The translations under genes and the position numbers were made by a program. The notes beneath the pieces are model-generated. The model searched no databases. It saw nothing but the letters and a program-made list of their open reading frames with translations, and was not told the origin of the DNA. DNA of 64,000 nt, from NCBI RefSeq assembly GCF_002024165.1, contig NZ_MWQN01000001.1:4815501-4879500 (forward strand), read 5' to 3'. The stretch is from Embleya scabrispora. GTDB lineage: Bacteria > Actinomycetota > Actinomycetes > Streptomycetales > Streptomycetaceae. Position 1 is the stretch's first letter. Each line of letters starts with the position of its first letter. Positions 41,879-51,352 of the stretch are shown one piece after another.

Positions 41879-42708
41879 GCCCGGTACGACGAACCACCCG
41901 GTCGTCGGTCACCGGGTGTACCTCCATCGGGTGACGGCTGGCAGCGCGGACACCAGAAGGCCACCCTCGGCGGATCGCCCAGATCGGCTCGCCGGATCGC
42001 GCTGCCGCAGCGCGCGCACGGGCGACCGGCGCGCCCGTACACCCAGTGGCGCCGGCCCGGCCGGGTGTCGCCGGTGGTGACGTGCCCGACCCGGTTCCGA
42101 TTGGCCGCGAGCAGGCGCTGGGCCAGTACCGCCCAGGCGAGCGGGTCGCCGGCCTCGGCGACCGGGGTCCACGGGGCGACGCCGCGCAGGAAGCACAGCT
42201 CGGCCCGGTACACGTTGCCGATCCCGGCCAGATTGCGCTGATCGAGCAGCGCCTCGCCGATCGGCCGGCGCGGGCGGGCGGCCAGGCGCCGGGCCGCCTC
42301 CGGCGCGTCCCAGTCCGGACCGAGCAGATCCGGGCCCAGATGGCCGACCACGCTCGACTCGTCGGCGCCGCGCAGCAGCTCCACCACCGGCATCCGCATC
42401 CCGACGACGGTGTGCGCGGCATTGGCCAGCACCAGTCGGATCGCGTGCCAGGGGCGGGGCAGCGGGTGCGCGCCGGTGTCCTGGACATGCCAGGTGCCGT
42501 CCATCCGCAGGTGGGTGTGCAGCGTGACGCCGCCCTCGATCCGGGTCAGCAGGTGTTTGCCGCGCGGGACCACCTCGAGCACCGAGCGGCCGGTCAGGTC
42601 CACCGTCGCCAGCGCGGGCACGCGGAAGTCGGTCACGGTCAGCTCGTGGTCCACGAGGGCCGCGCGCAGTCGCCGCGCCGCCTGGTACACGGTGTCGCCT
42701 TCGGGCAT
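41875..42708 (-). CDS. nei2: Endonuclease VIII-like DNA glycosylase (Nei2)
   Basis: 277 residues from ATG 42708; the N-terminal Pro-Glu (MPEGDTVY) must be exposed for catalysis, which fixes this start. Fpg/Nei core with RGKHLL, HTHLRMDGTW, an H2TH region (LLDQRNLAGIGNVYRAE) and a C-terminal zinc finger (CARCG ... CPRC). Excises oxidised pyrimidines with beta/delta-lyase action. It lies next to lhr, as Nei does beside Lhr in mycobacteria, suggesting a shared repair role. Confidence 0.93.
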   Translation of the reverse strand: MPEGDTVYQAARRLRAALVDHELTVTDFRVPALATVDLTGRSVLEVVPRGKHLLTRIEGGVTLHTHLRMDGTWHVQDTGAHPLPRPWHAIRLVLANAAHTVVGMRMPVVELLRGADESSVVGHLGPDLLGPDWDAPEAARRLAARPRRPIGEALLDQRNLAGIGNVYRAELCFLRGVAPWTPVAEAGDPLAWAVLAQRLLAANRNRVGHVTTGDTRPGRRHWVYGRAGRPCARCGSAIRRADLGDPPRVAFWCPRCQPSPDGGTPGDRRPGGSSYRA

Positions 42709-43053
42709 GCCGCCATTGTCCCGGCCATGCCGGTGACCGTGCGCCCCGGCCCGGGGCCGGCCCCCGAGTCCCCCCGGACCCGTCGGTGCGGCCGCCCCCG
42801 GGGGTCGGTGACGCCTTGGGACGCGCGCTGCTTCGCGGTACCCGGACCGACGTCGCGCACGCGCGGCCAGGAACACGTCCGCGACGCCGGATCCGAGTGC
42901 ACCCGACCGTGACGCGTGCAGGGTCGCCACGGGCGGGATAATGCCGGCCGGCCCGCCGGGATCACTCCCGGGTCGCCGTCCGTGACCACGATCCTGCGGG
43001 ATGTACATGACCGGGGTGTTTCGCGGACCGGGCGCTCGTGTAACGAAACGATG
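42709..43053. other. Intergenic region between nei2 and lhr
   Basis: 345 bases with no supported gene. Very GC-rich with short palindromes such as CCCCGG-C-CCGGGG (42744-42756). nei2 is downstream of lhr on the minus strand and its promoter is expected here, but none is convincing. Confidence 0.45.
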
Positions 43054-46000
43054 TCACCCTCGCAGACGCAGCCCCTTCGGGGTGGCATGGAACCCGGCCG
43101 CCTCCAGCGCCTTGCCCAGTGACGAGGTCAACACCTCGGCGCCGTCGGCCTTCTCCACGGTCAGCTTGCCCAGCGCGCCCGCGCGCACCGCGTCGGCCAG
43201 CGCCTCGGCCGCCGGACCCACCCGATCCGGGTCGTCGGTCCAGGACAGCAGGGTGCGACCGCCGCGTTCGACGTACAGGATCGGCTCGCCGTCGAGCAGG
43301 ATCACCAGCGCGCCGGCCTTGCGACCGGGCCGGTGGCCGCCGCCGGCCTCGCCCGGTCGGTCCGGCCAGGGCAGCGCGGCGCCGTACGGGTTGGCCGGGT
43401 CGGCGGCGGCCAGCACCACCGCGTCGGGCCGCTCGTGCGGCTCGCGGCGCTCGCTCGCGTTGTGCACCGCCCGCAGTCGGTCCACCGCGCCGTCGGCGGC
43501 GAACTGGGCCGCGCCCAGGCCCTCCACGAAGTAGCCGCGCCGAACCCGGCCGCCCTCCTCGAACACGCTCAACACCTTGTACGCCGCCGCGAAGCCGCCG
43601 GGGCTGCCCTCGGCGACCACCGCGCCGCGGGTGACCACGCCGTGCCGGTCGAGCAGCGTCTCGGCCAGCGCGTGGGCGCGCCGGGTCGGGTCCGGCTCGG
43701 GCACGGGAGCCAGCGACCAGCGCCCGGCCACGGTCGGTGGCCCGGTGCGCGCGCCCGCCACGGGGCGGCCCCGACTCAGGCCCGCGTACCGCCCGCGCGG
43801 GGTCGCCCGCCGGGCCCGGTGCGCGGTCGAGCCGGAGGTGCGCCCCGAGCCGAGCAGCGCGCGCAGCGGGGTGAGCGTGTCCCCGGTGACCCGCCCGGCC
43901 CACACCAGGTCCCACAGCGCCTCGGCGACCGCCGCCTCCGACGCCGGCGTCTCCTGGGTCAGCCGCTCGGTCAACTGCCGGAAGAACAGCGCGTATCCGC
44001 CGTCGAGCGCGGCCAGGATCGCCCGATGCAGATCGCCCGTGTCCAGCGGCACCGGAGGCGGCAGCAGGTAGGGCGCCGCGTCGGCGAGGTAGAGCGAGAG
44101 CCACCCGTCCTTGCCGGGCAGCGCGCCGTGGCCGGCCCAGAGCACCTCGCCCGCCGCGCACAACTCGTCGAGCATCGCGGGCGTGTAGCCGACCACGCGC
44201 GAGGGCAGCACCAGTTTCTCCAGCGCCGACGCGGGCACGCTCGCGCCCTGCAACTGCTCGATCACCCGGACCAGGCCGTCCAGGCCGCGCACCCCGCTCG
44301 CCCCCACGCCCTGCCACGTGGTGAGGAAGCGGGCGAGCGCGACCGGCGGCACCGGCTCCACCTCGTGCCGCAGTGCGGCCAGCGAACGGCGGCGGAGCAT
44401 CCGCAACACCTCGGCGCCGCACCACTCCAGGCCGGACCCGCCCGGGCGGAACTCGCCGGAGACCACCTGCCCGTTCGCGGCCAGCCGCTCCAGCGTGCCG
44501 GTGGTCACCGCGACGCCCAGGCCGAACCGGGCCGCGGCCTCGCCGGCGCGAAACGGCCCGTGTGTCCGCGCGTGCCGGGCCAGCAGATCGCCCAGCGGGT
44601 CCTTGACCGGCTCGGTGAACGCCTCGGGGACCCCGACCGGCAGCGGCGTGCCCAGCGCGTCGCGCAGTCGGCCGGCGTCCTCGATGCCGGCCCAGCGCTC
44701 CTCGCCCGCGATCCGCACCCGGATCACCCGGCGGGCTTGCTCCAGGCCGGCCACCCACTCCACCTCGAAGCCCGGCTCGGCCCGCGCGGCCACCTCGGCG
44801 GTGGTCAGCGGCCCGAGCAGCCGCAGCAGATCCGCCACCCCCTCCGCGTCCCGCACCCGGCGGTCCTCGGCCAGCCGCTGCAACTCGCTCTCGGTGCGCG
44901 CCAACACTTCCGGATCCAGCAACTCGCGCAGCTCGGCCTGCCCCAGCAACTCGGCCAGGAGCCGCGAGTCCAGCGCCAGCGCCGCCGCCCGCCGCTCGGC
45001 CAGCGGCGAGTCGCCCTCGTACATGAACTGCGCGACGTAGCCGAACAGCAGCGAGCGGGCGAACGGCGACGGCTCGGTCGTGGTCACCTCGACGATGCGC
45101 ACCGCGCGCGTGGCGATGTCGCGCATCAGCCCGGTCAGCCCCGGTACATCGAACACGTCCTGGAGGCACTCGCGCATCGTCTCCAGGACGATCGGGAACG
45201 AGCCGTATTCGCTCGCCACCGCGAGCAGTTGGGCCGAACGCTGCCGCTGCTGCCACAGCGGGGTGCGCCGGCCCGGCATCCGGCGCGGCAGCAGCAGCGC
45301 CCGGGCCGCGCACTCGCGAAAACGCGACGCGAACAGCGCCGAGCCGCCCACCTCGGCGGTCACCAGCGGCTCGACCTCGGCCTCCTCGAACACCGCGAAG
45401 TCCGGCGGCAGCGCACCGGCCGCCAGGTCCTCGGGGGCGTCGCCGAAAGGGTCGCCGGTGTCGGGCAGCCGCAGCACGATCCCGTCGTCGCCGTGCATCG
45501 TCTGCACGTCCAGGCCGGTGCGCTCGCGCAGCCGGGCCGCGATGGCCAGCGCCCACGGCGCGTGCACCTGCGCGCCGAACGGCGAGTGCACCACCACCCG
45601 CCAATCGCCCAACTCGTCGCGGAAACGCTCGACCACGATGGTCCGGTCGTCGGGGACGTGGCCGCACGCCTCGCGCTGCTCGCCCAGGTAGCCGAGGAGG
45701 TTGTCCACCGCCCACGGGTCCAGGCCCGCGGCGGCCACCCGCTCGCGCGCCCGATCCGCCGGCAGCGCGCCCACCTCGCGCACGAACGCGCCGAGGGCGC
45801 GGCCCAGTTCCACCGGCCGGCCGAGCGCGTCGCCGTGCCAGAACGGCAGCTTGCCGGGCACCCCGGGGGCGGGCGAGACCAGCACCTTGTCGTGGGTGAT
45901 GTCCTCGATCCGCCAGGAGGAGGTGCCGAGCGTGAACACGTCGCCCACGCGCGACTCGTAGACCATCTCCTCGTCCAACTCGCCCACGCGCGACTTCGCC

Positions 46001-47658
46001 TCGCCCGCGACCAGGAACACCCCGAACAGGCCCCGGTCGGGGATGGTGCCGCCGGAGGTGACCGCGAGCCGCTGCGCGCCCGGGCGGGCGGACAACACGC
46101 CGGCCACCCGGTCCCACACGATGCGCGGGCGCAACTCGGCGAACGCGTCGGAGGGATAGCGGCCCGCGAGCATGTCCAGGGTCGCCTCGAAGGCCGACGC
46201 GGGCAGCGCGGTGAACGGCGCGGCCCGGCGGATCAGCGCGAGCAGCGCGTCCACGTCGCGGTCCTCGACCGAGACCATGGAGACGATCTGCTGGGCGAGC
46301 ACGTCCAGCGGATTGCGCGGCCCGCGCACCGACTCGATCGCGCCCTCGCGCATGCGTTCGGTGACCACCGCCGTCTGCACCAGGTCGCCGCGGAACTTCG
46401 GGAAGACCACACCCCGGGAGACCGCGCCCACCTGGTGCCCGGCCCGGCCCACCCGCTGCAGGCCGGAGGCCACCGAGGGCGGCGACTCGACCTGGACGAC
46501 CAGGTCCACCGCGCCCATGTCGATGCCCAATTCCAGGCTGGAGGTGGCCACCACCGCGGGCAGCCGGCCCGCCTTCAGGTCCTCCTCCACCTGGGCCCGC
46601 TGCTCCTTGGACACCGAGCCGTGGTGGGCCCGGGCGAGCAGCGGCGGCGCCCCCTTGCTGCTGCCGGCCTGGGCCATCAGCTCGGCGGGCGAGGCGTCCT
46701 GCGGCATCTCCTCGCCGGTCGCCCGCTCGTAGGCGATCTCGTTCAGCCGACCGCACAGCCGCTCGGCCAGGCGGCGCGAGTTGGCGAACACGATGGTCGA
46801 GCGGTGCGCCTGGATCAGGTCGACGATGCGCTCCTCGACGTGCGGCCACACCGAGGCCTTGCGCTCGTTGCCGGCCTCGTCGAAGTCGCCGGTGCCGCCG
46901 CCCAGCTCGCCCATGTCCTCGACCGGGACCACCACGGACAGCTCGAACGTCTTGGCCGACGGCGGCTGGACCACGTGCACCTCGCCCGTGGCGCGCATCC
47001 ACCGGGCCACCTCGTCGACCGGGCGCACGGTCGCCGACAGGCCGATCCGGCGGGCGGGCCGCTCCAGGAGTTCGTCCAGCCGCTCCAGGCTCAGCGCCAG
47101 GTGCGCGCCGCGTTTGGTGCCGGCGACCGCGTGCACCTCGTCCACGATCACCGTGTCCACCCCGCGCAGCGCCTCGCGGGCCTGCGAGGTCAGCAGCAGG
47201 AACAGCGACTCGGGCGTGGTGATCAGGATGTCCGGCGGCCTGGTCGCGAACCGGCGCCGATCGGCGGCGGGGGTGTCGCCGGAGCGCACCCCCACGGTCA
47301 CCTCGGGCTCGGGCAGGCCCAGCCGTACGGACGCCTGCCGGATGCCGGTGAGCGGGCTGCGCAGGTTGCGCTCGACGTCGACCGCGAGAGCCTTGAGCGG
47401 CGAGATGTACAGCACCCGACAGCGTCGCCGGGGATCCTCCGGCACCGGCTCGGCGGCGAGCCGGTCGAGCGCGGACAGGAAGGCGGCGAGCGTCTTGCCG
47501 GAACCGGTCGGGGCGACGACCAGCGCGTCCTTGCCCTCGGCGATCGCCCGCCAGGCGCCTTCCTGGGCCCGGGTCGGCGCGGAGAAGGCGCCGGTGAACC
47601 ACGCCCGGGTGGCGGGGGAGAAGCCGGCCAGGACGGAAGCGGAATCGTCGTGTGGCAT
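43054..47658 (-). CDS. lhr: Lhr-type large superfamily 2 DNA helicase
   Basis: 1534 residues from ATG 47658 (GGGGAG lies very close, 2 bases before it). Helicase core in the first ~500 residues: APTGSGKT, ISPLKAL, VDEVHAV, SATVRP, ATSSLELGIDMG and QRVGRAGHQ. The long C-terminal part has winged-helix and Lhr-core domains. The full length matches mycobacterial Lhr, an ATP-dependent 3'-5' DNA translocase induced by DNA damage. nei2 lies downstream in the same direction. Confidence 0.95.
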   Translation of the reverse strand: MPHDDSASVLAGFSPATRAWFTGAFSAPTRAQEGAWRAIAEGKDALVVAPTGSGKTLAAFLSALDRLAAEPVPEDPRRRCRVLYISPLKALAVDVERNLRSPLTGIRQASVRLGLPEPEVTVGVRSGDTPAADRRRFATRPPDILITTPESLFLLLTSQAREALRGVDTVIVDEVHAVAGTKRGAHLALSLERLDELLERPARRIGLSATVRPVDEVARWMRATGEVHVVQPPSAKTFELSVVVPVEDMGELGGGTGDFDEAGNERKASVWPHVEERIVDLIQAHRSTIVFANSRRLAERLCGRLNEIAYERATGEEMPQDASPAELMAQAGSSKGAPPLLARAHHGSVSKEQRAQVEEDLKAGRLPAVVATSSLELGIDMGAVDLVVQVESPPSVASGLQRVGRAGHQVGAVSRGVVFPKFRGDLVQTAVVTERMREGAIESVRGPRNPLDVLAQQIVSMVSVEDRDVDALLALIRRAAPFTALPASAFEATLDMLAGRYPSDAFAELRPRIVWDRVAGVLSARPGAQRLAVTSGGTIPDRGLFGVFLVAGEAKSRVGELDEEMVYESRVGDVFTLGTSSWRIEDITHDKVLVSPAPGVPGKLPFWHGDALGRPVELGRALGAFVREVGALPADRARERVAAAGLDPWAVDNLLGYLGEQREACGHVPDDRTIVVERFRDELGDWRVVVHSPFGAQVHAPWALAIAARLRERTGLDVQTMHGDDGIVLRLPDTGDPFGDAPEDLAAGALPPDFAVFEEAEVEPLVTAEVGGSALFASRFRECAARALLLPRRMPGRRTPLWQQRQRSAQLLAVASEYGSFPIVLETMRECLQDVFDVPGLTGLMRDIATRAVRIVEVTTTEPSPFARSLLFGYVAQFMYEGDSPLAERRAAALALDSRLLAELLGQAELRELLDPEVLARTESELQRLAEDRRVRDAEGVADLLRLLGPLTTAEVAARAEPGFEVEWVAGLEQARRVIRVRIAGEERWAGIEDAGRLRDALGTPLPVGVPEAFTEPVKDPLGDLLARHARTHGPFRAGEAAARFGLGVAVTTGTLERLAANGQVVSGEFRPGGSGLEWCGAEVLRMLRRRSLAALRHEVEPVPPVALARFLTTWQGVGASGVRGLDGLVRVIEQLQGASVPASALEKLVLPSRVVGYTPAMLDELCAAGEVLWAGHGALPGKDGWLSLYLADAAPYLLPPPVPLDTGDLHRAILAALDGGYALFFRQLTERLTQETPASEAAVAEALWDLVWAGRVTGDTLTPLRALLGSGRTSGSTAHRARRATPRGRYAGLSRGRPVAGARTGPPTVAGRWSLAPVPEPDPTRRAHALAETLLDRHGVVTRGAVVAEGSPGGFAAAYKVLSVFEEGGRVRRGYFVEGLGAAQFAADGAVDRLRAVHNASERREPHERPDAVVLAAADPANPYGAALPWPDRPGEAGGGHRPGRKAGALVILLDGEPILYVERGGRTLLSWTDDPDRVGPAAEALADAVRAGALGKLTVEKADGAEVLTSSLGKALEAAGFHATPKGLRLRG

Positions 47659-47778
47659 AACTCCCCATGGTGCCGGGTGGCTCCGACATTCGCGTCGCTC
47701 GACAGGCGGGCGGCGGTGTGAGCGGTGGTGTGGGCGACGGTGTGGGGGCGGGCCGGCCGGCACCGGGATACTGGTCGC

Positions 47779-47976
47779 ATGGGACTCACCGACTTCTGGC
47801 GACGCATGCGCGCGCACTTCGGCGACTCGTACTTCGAGTCCTTCGCCCGCGACCACGTGATGTCCGAACTGGGCGGGCGTACCGTGCACGAGGCGCTGGC
47901 CGCGGGCATCGACGCCAAGGACGTCTGGCGGGGCGTGTGCGTGTCGATGGACCTGCCGACCACCAAACGCGCCTGA
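47779..47976 (+). CDS. DUF3046 protein
   Basis: 65 residues from ATG 47779: LTDFWRRMRAHFGDSYFESF, VMSELGGRTVHEALAAG and WRGVCVSMDLP are the signature of this small actinobacterial family. Function unknown. In streptomycetes and relatives it is encoded near lhr and upstream of recA-recX (from memory); here an AI-2E family gene follows and recA is absent from the window. Confidence 0.9.
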   Translation: MGLTDFWRRMRAHFGDSYFESFARDHVMSELGGRTVHEALAAGIDAKDVWRGVCVSMDLPTTKRA

Positions 47977-48129
47977 CCCCTGCGACGGGCGGCCGGGCTG
48001 GGACCCGGCGGGTCCACACCGGTCCGTGCGGGCGAATCTGTACAAAGCGACCCAGCGTGACGCTCTAGTCTCTTTCGGTCATACGACGCATGGCACCACA
48101 CATGCCACGCGACCGGACAGGGAGCCCAC

Positions 48130-49347
48130 GTGACCACACCCGACACCCGGACCACCCGGGTCGAGGCGCGCGACCGCATGCCGTCCTGGTTGCCGCGGGC
48201 GGTGTTCCTGGTCCTCGTGATGATCGCCGGCTTCCGGCTGCTCGGCTGGACCCTGGCCCAGTTGCGCACGCTGCTGATCGACCTGCTGGTGGCCTTCTTC
48301 CTCGCGCTCGCGTTCGAGCCGGCCGTGGACCGGCTCGCCCGCCGCGGGATGCGGCGCGGCGTGGCCACCGGGATCGCGTTCGTGGTGGTCTTCCTGGCCT
48401 GCGCGGGATTCCTGGCGGTGGTCGGCTCGCTCCTGGTGGACCAGGTGGTCGCCTTCGCCGATCACCTGCCGCGCTACCTGGAGGACCTGGTCGCGTGGGT
48501 GAACCGCACCTTCGGCACCGATCTGACCGTGGAGAAGATCCAGGGCAGGATCTTCAAGGACACCGGCACCGTGCAGGGCTACGCCGAGCAGGTGGCGAAC
48601 CACGCGCTCGGCTGGTCCGCCCGGATCGTCGGCGCGCTGTTCCAACTCTTCACCATCGCGCTGTTCACCTTCTACTTCACCGCCGAGGGCCCGCGGATAC
48701 GGCGCGCGGTGTGCTCGCTGCTGCCGCCCGGCCGCCAGGCCGAGGTGTTGCGCGGGTGGGAGATCGCGATCGACAAGACCGGCGGATACCTCTACTCGCG
48801 CGCCGCGCTCGCGCTGATCTCGGCGCTCGCGCACTACGTCGCGTTCCTGGTGCTGGACCTTCCGTACGCCATCCCATTGGCGTTGTGGGTCGGGCTGATC
48901 TCGCAGTTCGTGCCGACCGTGGGCACCTACATCGCGATCGTGCTGCCCGCGCTGATCGCGCTGACGGTGAGTCCGGCCGCCGCCGTGTGGGTGGTGCTGT
49001 TCGCGACCGCCTACCAGCAGTTCGAGAACTACCTGCTGCTCCCGAGGATCACCGCGCGCACGGTGGAGATCCACCCGGCGGTGGCGTTCGGCTCGGTGAT
49101 CGCCGGTGCCGCGCTGCTCGGCGCGGTGGGCGCGCTGATCGCGATCCCGGCGACGGCGACCGCGCAGGCGTTCATCGGGAGCTACCTGCACCGCTACGAG
49201 GTGCCCGAACACCACCTGACGCCCGACGAGACCCGGCCGCCGAAGCGGCCGGGTCGGCTGAGCCGGCTGTGGCGGCGGCAGGGCGGGGACCCGGCCGGCC
49301 CGGCGGGGGACGCGGACGCTCAGGACCAGAAGCGGAACAGCCGGTAG
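48130..49347 (+). CDS. AI-2E family (PerM-like) membrane protein
   Basis: 405 residues, GTG 48130 with GGGAG six bases upstream. About seven to eight membrane helices with the family's GLISQFVPTVGTYIA and LLPRITARTVEIHPAVAFGSVIAGAALLG (quoted in part) regions. Transporter-like; substrate unknown and autoinducer-2 export unproven for this branch. The charged Pro-rich tail of ~50 residues runs 28 bases into the convergent M50 peptidase gene. Confidence 0.9.
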   Translation: MTTPDTRTTRVEARDRMPSWLPRAVFLVLVMIAGFRLLGWTLAQLRTLLIDLLVAFFLALAFEPAVDRLARRGMRRGVATGIAFVVVFLACAGFLAVVGSLLVDQVVAFADHLPRYLEDLVAWVNRTFGTDLTVEKIQGRIFKDTGTVQGYAEQVANHALGWSARIVGALFQLFTIALFTFYFTAEGPRIRRAVCSLLPPGRQAEVLRGWEIAIDKTGGYLYSRAALALISALAHYVAFLVLDLPYAIPLALWVGLISQFVPTVGTYIAIVLPALIALTVSPAAAVWVVLFATAYQQFENYLLLPRITARTVEIHPAVAFGSVIAGAALLGAVGALIAIPATATAQAFIGSYLHRYEVPEHHLTPDETRPPKRPGRLSRLWRRQGGDPAGPAGDADAQDQKRNSR

Positions 49348-50123
49348 CCGTCGTTGGCCAGGTACGGGGACACGTCCAGCGCGTCGGTGATGTGGTCGAC
49401 CACGTCGTAGAAGTAGTGGTTGACCGACGGCGACCACAGCAGCGCGAACAGGAACAGGATCGCGTAGGGCGCGTACGGCGCGATGGCGCGGCGGAACTCG
49501 AAGGGCAACCACGGCTCCAGCACGCCGTAGCCGTCCAGCCCCGGCACCGGCAGCAGGTTGAGCACCGCCGCGATCACCTGGAGTTGGATCAGGAACGAGA
49601 ACGCGGCCACGAAGGTGGCACTCGCCCCGTCCACCACGCCGGACGACAGCAGCAGCGCGAGCACACCGGCCAGCACGGCGTTGGTCAGCGGTCCGACCGC
49701 CGACACCAGGCTGTTGCGGGCCCGGCCGCGGATCGCGCCGCGGTCCAGGTAGACCGCGCCGCCGCTGAGCGGGATCCCGCCGAGCAGCACGAAGACGGTC
49801 GGCAGGATGAAGGACAGCAGCGGGTCGCTGTACTTGAGCGGGTCCAGGGTGAGATAGCCCTTGCCCACCACGCTGTGGTCGCCCGAGCGCAGCGCGGCGA
49901 AGGCGTGCGCGAACTCGTGCAGGCACAACGAGACCAGCCAACCCGACATGACCAGCAGGAACACGCTGGTGCGGGTGGCGGGTTCGGAGGTGCCGTCGTC
50001 GTGCCACGCGTACCAGCCCGAGGCGACGCAGACCGCGACGATGGCGAGGAAGACCGGGCTCGGCCGCACATGGCGCAGCGCGCCGGCCGCGGGGCGGCCG
50101 TAATCTCCGTAGGGGTGCGTCAC
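49320..50123 (-). CDS. M50 family (site-2 protease) metallopeptidase
   Basis: 267 residues; GTG 50123 with GGAG six bases upstream. Five to six membrane helices. Zinc motif HEFAH in LCLHEFAHAFAAL (~71-75) and the second motif NLLPVPGLDGYG (~190-201), giving the intramembrane protease pattern without PDZ domain. May cleave membrane-bound anti-sigma factors or other helices; substrate unknown. Follows panB after a terminator and overlaps the 3' end of the AI-2E gene. Confidence 0.92.
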   Translation of the reverse strand: MTHPYGDYGRPAAGALRHVRPSPVFLAIVAVCVASGWYAWHDDGTSEPATRTSVFLLVMSGWLVSLCLHEFAHAFAALRSGDHSVVGKGYLTLDPLKYSDPLLSFILPTVFVLLGGIPLSGGAVYLDRGAIRGRARNSLVSAVGPLTNAVLAGVLALLLSSGVVDGASATFVAAFSFLIQLQVIAAVLNLLPVPGLDGYGVLEPWLPFEFRRAIAPYAPYAILFLFALLWSPSVNHYFYDVVDHITDALDVSPYLANDGYRLFRFWS

Positions 50124-50144
50124 GAACTGCTCCAGACAGGCGGA

Positions 50145-50181
50145 AGGGCCGTACGACCGGGAGTTCGCATCGTACGGCCCT
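50145..50181 (-). terminator. Terminator of panB
   Basis: AGGGCCGTACGA (50145-50156) and TCGTACGGCCCT (50170-50181) form a perfect 12-bp stem with a 13-base loop, between panB and the M50 gene on the minus strand. Confidence 0.75.
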
Positions 50182-50191
50182 GCCGGGACAC

Positions 50192-51073
50192 TCAGTGGAA
50201 CGCGTGTTCCGGAGCCGGGTAGGCACCCCCGACCACGTCGCCCGCGAACGCCTTGGCGGCGTCGCCGAGCGCGCCGCGCAGGTCGACGTACCGCTTGACG
50301 AACTTGGGGGTGTGGCCGGTGGTCATGCCGGCCATGTCGGTCCACACCAGCACCTGCGCGTCGGTGCCCGCGCCCGCGCCGATGCCGACGGTGGGGATGT
50401 CGAGGAGGTCGGTGACCCGGGCGGCCAGTTCCTCCGGCACACACTCCAGGACCACCGCGAACGCGCCCGCGGCCTGCATCGCCTTGGCGTCGGCGATCAA
50501 CTGCTCGGCGCTCTCCGCGTCCCGCCCCTGCACCCGGTAGCCGCCGAAGGCGTGCACCGACTGCGGGGTGAGCCCGAGGTGGGCCATCACCGGGACACCC
50601 GCGGCGACCAGGGCCTCGACCTGGGGCACCGAGCGCCGCCCGCCCTCCAGCTTGACCGCGCCGGCACCGGCCTCCTTGAGGAAGCGCACGCCGTTGCGCA
50701 GCGCCTGCTCCGGGGACTCCTGGTAGGAGCCGAACGGCAGGTCGGCCACGATCAGCGCGCGCTTGGTACCGCGCACGACCGAGCCGGTGAGCATCACGAG
50801 CTGGTCCATCGTGACCGGCACGGTGTTCTCGTAGCCGAGGTGGTTGTTGCCGGCCGAGTCGCCGACCAGAAGTACGGGGATGCCCGCGTCGTCGAAGACC
50901 GAGGCGACCATCGCGTCGTAGGCGGTGAGCATCGGCCACCGCTCGCCGGCCCGCTTGGCCCGGGCCAGGTCGCGCACGGTGACCCGGCGCCCGGTTCCGT
51001 CGCCGCCGTACAGGGTCAGTCCCGGACCCTCGGCCGAAGCGGATATCGGCTGCGCGGACTTGTTGCTGGACAT
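50192..51073 (-). CDS. panB: 3-methyl-2-oxobutanoate hydroxymethyltransferase
   Basis: 293 residues, ATG 51073 with GGGAGA seven bases upstream. TIM-barrel PanB: MLTAYDAMVA, VGDSAGNNHLGY with the metal-binding Asp, VKLEGG, MAHLGLTPQSVHAFGG and IGIGAGAGTDAQVLVWTD (quoted within limits). Transfers a hydroxymethyl group from methylene-tetrahydrofolate in pantothenate (vitamin B5/CoA) synthesis. A ~30-residue N-terminal extension is longer than in E. coli. panC/panD are not nearby. Confidence 0.95.
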   Translation of the reverse strand: MSSNKSAQPISASAEGPGLTLYGGDGTGRRVTVRDLARAKRAGERWPMLTAYDAMVASVFDDAGIPVLLVGDSAGNNHLGYENTVPVTMDQLVMLTGSVVRGTKRALIVADLPFGSYQESPEQALRNGVRFLKEAGAGAVKLEGGRRSVPQVEALVAAGVPVMAHLGLTPQSVHAFGGYRVQGRDAESAEQLIADAKAMQAAGAFAVVLECVPEELAARVTDLLDIPTVGIGAGAGTDAQVLVWTDMAGMTTGHTPKFVKRYVDLRGALGDAAKAFAGDVVGGAYPAPEHAFH

Positions 51074-51300
51074 GGTGTTCTCCCGACTCGAGGCGCTCGG
51101 ACGGCGTCCCCGGACAAGGCCATGGTGACATGCCTCCGAACAGCACAACAGAGGCGTCGGGCGGGGGATTCCGGGAGGCCGGAGGCGGGTCGGGAGCCGG
51201 TCGGACGCCGGTCGTGGGCGGGTCGGGAGCGGGACGCGGGCAGGTCGGGGGCGGGACGCGGGCTCGTCGCGCGCCGTGACGTTTACCGAGGTTTTGCAAT

Positions 51301-51315
51301 ACGAGACCGTCTCGT
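51301..51315. promoter_or_regulatory. TetR operator upstream of the DHA2 pump
   Basis: ACGAGAC-C-GTCTCGT, a perfect 15-base palindrome, 38 bases before the pump start. TAAAGT at 51320-51325 may be the -10. The co-transcribed TetR gene downstream is the likely binder, giving drug-inducible autoregulation. Confidence 0.7.
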
Positions 51316-51352
51316 TTCGTAAAGTCTCGCTAGCCTGAAGGGGAATCGAGCA

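Noticed and set aside
43333-47721. Long open frame antisense to lhr
   Set aside because: No domains, composition of a shadow frame; lhr on the other strand is complete.
51074-51300. Riboswitch before panB or the pump
   Set aside because: Sequence is G/C-repeat rich (GGTCGGGAGC-type words) without a recognisable aptamer core.
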